Assembly: GCF_004664715.2 (NCBI RefSeq)
Contig: NC_051073.1
Coordinates: forward strand, 61,179,379 to 61,243,378
Length of the DNA stretch: 64,000 nt
From: Peromyscus leucopus
Lineage: Eukaryota; Chordata; Mammalia; Rodentia; Cricetidae
Reading direction: 5' to 3'
The translations under genes were made by a program, and so were the position numbers. This document shows positions 60,301 to 64,000 of the stretch, piece by piece; within the stretch, counting starts at the first letter, position 1; each line of letters starts with the position of its first letter. Under the pieces are notes generated by a model. The model made no database searches, was not told the DNA's origin, and worked only from the letters and a program-made list of their open reading frames with translations.

Positions 60301-61944
60301 CTCCAAAAGTGGAGGTCTCTACTGGCTCCTTGTTTCTCTCTCTTCTGTTCCTTGTCCTCTTCTTCCTTTTCCTCCTCATCTACTTCCCCAATGCCTTAAT
60401 AATGGTGGCCTGGAGACGCAGTGGAAGGAGGAGACTTGGGATGGGAAACTAATCTGAAGAGGGGAAACACTGAATTTTTGGTAATGGGATTCAAATGCAG
60501 GTACCCAGAAAACACTTTAGTCTGGGGGACAGAAGCACACAGTGAAGAACATGGACGAAGTGTAGATTTAGGGGTGTCTGCCGAAGGACTAGAAATGAGG
60601 TCATTCTCGGGCACTGATGGGTGCAAAGGAAAACGGAAGGGTTACACCAGAGTGTAAGATGTTTCTGAATGCCCCAGCAGCCTCAGAGAGTGAGAGTGTG
60701 GGAGGGAGCTGCAGGGACTTCAGGGCTCAACTCTGAGGGTTTCTCACAGTTAGTGGGAAGGAGGAAGAGAGTCAGGGAGGCATCCTAGGAGAGCTTTGAG
60801 AGGCTGGGAGAGTCAGCACAGTTCTCTTGAGAAGAGAAGAGGATGAAGTGGGCCAGTGGCCATCTGTGGGGAAAGTAGTCCTCTCCAGAAGGACTTGGAC
60901 CCTGGGAACAAGGGCTTGTCGTCTTCTGTGGTGCAGGCATCCAGCCTGTAACTTAAGAGGATGGTGTGAGAAGCAGAGGAGGAAGTGACAGGCCTCAGCT
61001 GGGGCCTGGGTGCTGTTGGTACTGCAGCAGGGTCGGAATCACCGGGTAGTTTGAGAGTCCTGGCCATCTTAATGGGGAATATTTGCCCTTGGTGCTCACA
61101 TGGTGCTTACATGGTAGTGCCTGTAAAATTGCCAGCTGAGGAAGGAAGTGATGTGGGTGCAATGGGGGAAGACGGTGGTTGGTGAAGACAAAAACATTCT
61201 TGGCCAGTTGGCAAACATTGGGAGAAGCAAGCTGGAGGCAAACAGATGTCAGTTTTTTAACAAGATGCTAGGACATTTTGGAAGCAAGAAAGCCCTGCTC
61301 TCAGCCCGCTTCCAGGAGGGATTGGTAATTTTCTTCCTCATTTGAACGTTGTCAGCTACTTAACATAATTCAAACGCACTGTAGCTGGATTGGCAGATGG
61401 TCAGCTTCTCCAGGGAGCTTGGACCACGGGCTCCATCAGCCATCAGGGCAATTCAACAAGCATTTCTCCAGGGTGTGCCATATGTGTGCATAGCCTTTGG
61501 TTACTGAGGGTTGGAAAGCGCTGGACTGCCCTGTCAAAAGGCATGGTGTAAAAGAGATTGATGGACATCCAAGCCTCCAATAAAAGGCAGCCTTACACTC
61601 TCTGTTTGCATAGACACAAGTTCTCTGGATGTGTAAACTTGGTTATCAAAGGAGCTGATGTGGAGAAACCGTTTTTTAGGCTCGTGCCATTTGCAGGTCC
61701 CAGAGGATGGTTTGGAAGTTCTAGACTTCAGCTCCTTTGGGCCAGCGTTACTGAGTTAAGGATAGAGGGTAGATGCATGGCTTGATTTTAGTCTCAAGGA
61801 GACCAGCGTCCAGAGGAACAGGCATCTGTGGAACAGACAGTCACAGCTCATCCTGGCTAGATGCTAAGGAAACATAAATGGGGACAAACTCAGGAGGTGA
61901 TTTTGATTAAGGCTGGAAGATCAAGAGGAATTTGAATCACTCAT

Positions 61945-62160
61945 TTTTCTTTTCTTTTTGAGATTATGATATAGTTACTTCATTTCTCCCACATCTTTCC
62001 TTCCTATAGCACCCCCCTCTTTCAAATTCATAGCCTCTTTTTTCATTAATTGTTATGTGCATATATGTGTATGAATATACATACATATTCCTAAATATAA
62101 CCTGCTCAGTCTGTATAGTGTTTTCTGAATGTCTGTTTTCAAGGCTGACTTTTTTTTTTT
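61945..62160 (-). mobile_element. Rodent L1 fragment
   Basis: 'tttgagattatgatatagtt', 'ctttcaaattcatagcctc' and 'cctaaatataacctgctcag' are phrases of rodent L1 (Lx-type) tails in minus orientation. A T-run (62150-62168) adjoins. Edges uncertain. Confidence 0.55.
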
Positions 62161-62249
62161 TTTTTTTTAAATGAAGATGTGATTCTTCTCTGGCATCCAG
62201 TCAGAGTCAGGACACATGGTTCTGGTGCCTAGGGGTATATTAGGGACTT

Positions 62250-62990
62250 TTAGCTCTCAAATAGGTGGACTCAGATGATGCTTTCTGTTCTATAGTCTTT
62301 TTCTCCATGCCTTGCTCCGTTGTTTCTCTCCTCCAGAGACCTCTAAAGCAGGGAGGGCAGCAGCAGGGATGGGGGCCTGGTTCTCTTGCCGACTCCTCAC
62401 GGTTCACACTGTCCATCCAGGGGTGGGGAGGAGTCCTACAGGTTTTGAGAAGGTGCCCCAGGATGGTATCTGCCTAGTATAGGAGGTGGTCAACTAGTTG
62501 GGCTCTGAGGGAAGAATGTTGTATGCGCATGGCGAGTGCGTTTGCTTGGGGTTCTAGAATTCACTGCTTTGCTCTGTGTCTGGGAGTGACCCAGCTCTGC
62601 TTTACTCTTCTAACCGATACCACTTGGGCATCAGACACATCTTTCTAGTGTAAGAGTGTCAAGGCAGAAAGATAGGTAGGAGATTTTGACAGTTCTCCAT
62701 CTCTTGGTGAGACCTGAAGTACCCCATCCCCCATGATGGGAGTGCACCGTTATCTCCGCTACCTTGGATGCTCACCACAAATATGAAGCAGCTCTGTGTC
62801 ACAGCATGCAGCTTACTGTATCTTTCATGTGCTCATGGCTGTAGTTGGTGGTAGCTAAGTTGGGAAGGTGGGTCTTTTCCACTCAGGAGAAACTGATTTC
62901 CACGAGATTTGTGCAAGAGCTGACGGAAGGACGGAGGAGCAGGAGTGAGAGGCAGGGTCTTTGTTTTCAGAGATTTCCTGAGGCGATGAA
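62250..62990. other. No gene or clear repeat seen
   Basis: Intronic DNA between the L1 scrap and the minisatellite. No element recognised. Confidence 0.45.
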
Positions 62991-62994
62991 AGCA

Positions 62995-64000
62995 CAGCAG
63001 GGGTCATATAATACTACAGTGATGAGCAGGGGCATACAGTGATACAGTGATGAGCAGGGGCATACAGTGATACAGTGATGAGCAGGGGCATACAGTGATA
63101 CAGTGATGAGCAGGGACAGTATATGAACAGCATACAGTGATACAGTGATGAGCAGGGCATACAGTGATACAGTGATGAGCAGGGCATACAGTGATGCAGT
63201 GATGAGCAGGGCATACAGTGATACAGTGATGAGCAGGGGCATACAGTACTGCAGTGATGAGCAGGGCATACAGTGATACAGTGATGAGCAGGGGGCATAC
63301 AGTATGCAGTGATGAGCAGGGCATACAGTGATACAGTGATGAGCAGTATGCAGTGATGAGCATACAGTGATACAGTGATGAGCAGGGGCATACAGTGATA
63401 GCAGTGATGAGCAGGGGCATACAGTGATCAGTGATGAGCAGGGCATACAGTGTTACAGTGATGAGCAGGGGCATACAGTGATACAGTGATGAGCAGGGGC
63501 ATACAGTGATACAGTGATGAGCAGGGCATACAGTGATACAGTGATGAGCAGGGGGCATATAGTACTACAGTGATGAGCAGGGCATACAGTGATACAGTGA
63601 TGAGCAGGGGGCATTACAGTACTGCAGTGATGAGCAGGGGAATACAGTGATACAGTGAACAATACAGTGATGAGCAGGCATACAGTGGCATACAGTGATA
63701 CAGTGATGAGCAGGGGCATACAGTGATACAGTGATGAGCAGGGGCATACAGTGACTACAGTGATGAGCAGGGCATACAGTGATACAGTGATGAGCAGGGG
63801 CATACAGTGCTACAGTAAAGAGCAGGGACATACAGTGATACAGTGATGAGCAGGGGCATACAGTACTACAGTGATGAGCAGGGGCATACAGTGCTACAGT
63901 AAAGAGCAGGGGCATACAGTGCTACAGTGATGAGCAGGGGCATACAGTGCTACAGTGATGAGCAGGGACATACAGTGATACAGTGATGAGCAGGGGCATA
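62995..64000. repeat. Minisatellite, about 28-bp units, runs off the window
   Basis: About 35 units in the visible kilobase. Each unit has two CAGTGAT-like copies followed by GAGCAGGGG and CATA. Typical length is 28, with 27-29-bp variants from three to five Gs and shorter deletions. Thirty-three units carry GATGAGC and two carry AAAGAGC. A 'gctacagt' variant clusters after 63800, which suggests local copying between neighbours. The minus strand is open for long distances in all three frames, giving repeats such as ITVSLYAPAHHC; these are by-products of the repeat. Confidence 0.95.

Larger units (their letters stand above)
35750..64000 (+). other. Intron 1 (continues beyond window)
   Basis: This is inferred from the donor at 35749/35750. 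No downstream exon with acceptor, open frame and donor was found by eye. Compared with the upstream side it has few repeats: no LTR and no long L1, only short B1s, old MIR/MER5-like relics, one rodent repeat, one L1 scrap, microsatellites and a terminal minisatellite. Long, relatively clean stretches (36.2-40.8, 42.6-44.5, 44.6-48.4, 53.2-58.2 and 60.3-61.9 kb) hold nothing I can name. Enhancers could lie there but cannot be seen directly. Confidence 0.6.

Noticed and set aside
63004..63803. Cys/His-rich repeat frames considered as a zinc-binding or silk-like protein
   Set aside because: The same peptide appears in three frames because of the 28-bp minisatellite. Unit length is not a multiple of three and there is no start or splice context.

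Overview
This window is nuclear genomic DNA from a muroid rodent, most likely a cricetid (hamster, deer mouse or vole group). The evidence is the mix of B1, B2, ID, B3 and B4 SINEs, rodent L1 and many class-II-type LTRs. The B1 copies also carry the 'tagctttggagcctgtcctgg' type of left arm that I associate with cricetids rather than Mus. There is no operon-like gene layout. Apart from one first exon the window is non-coding, and almost all long open frames in it are chance or repeat-derived.

Layout. (1) 1-33.4 kb is upstream intergenic DNA built mainly of nested transposons. It holds a nearly full-length minus-strand L1 with tandem 5'UTR monomers (about 150-5235), broken by an LTR and a B2. 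Further LTRs follow, several with clean 6-bp target-site duplications (TSDs). A plus-strand L1 3' end (about 17.19-20.33 kb) is split by a second L1 (18-bp TSD) and by an LTR (6-bp TSD). A very old minus-strand L1 (about 25.65-33.35 kb) has been hit by at least ten younger insertions. (2) 33.4-34.75 kb is unique sequence leading to a TATA-less CpG island (about 34.75-36.2 kb). (3) The island holds exon 1 of a plus-strand gene. An ATG at 35677 opens a 24-codon coding stretch that ends at a consensus splice donor, CAG|GTAAGG, after 35749. I do not recognise the gene from its N-terminus. A second ATG at 35463, in better context but another frame, overlaps it. (4) 35750 to the window end is read as intron 1 (at least 28 kb). 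It has few repeats: a few B1s, older MIR, MER5-like and L1 remnants, simple repeats, and a 28-bp-unit minisatellite that starts near 62.99 kb and runs off the window.

No second exon, RNA gene, CRISPR array or novel multi-gene system is visible. The points most worth a second look are the competing start codons and G-quadruplex-prone 5'UTR of the CpG-island gene, the minisatellite that stays open in all three minus-strand frames, the datable nests of insertions, a GGC-expanded B1, and a 28-bp B1 stub with a perfect TSD. Repeat family names were assigned by eye from remembered consensus sequences; where I was unsure I say so.
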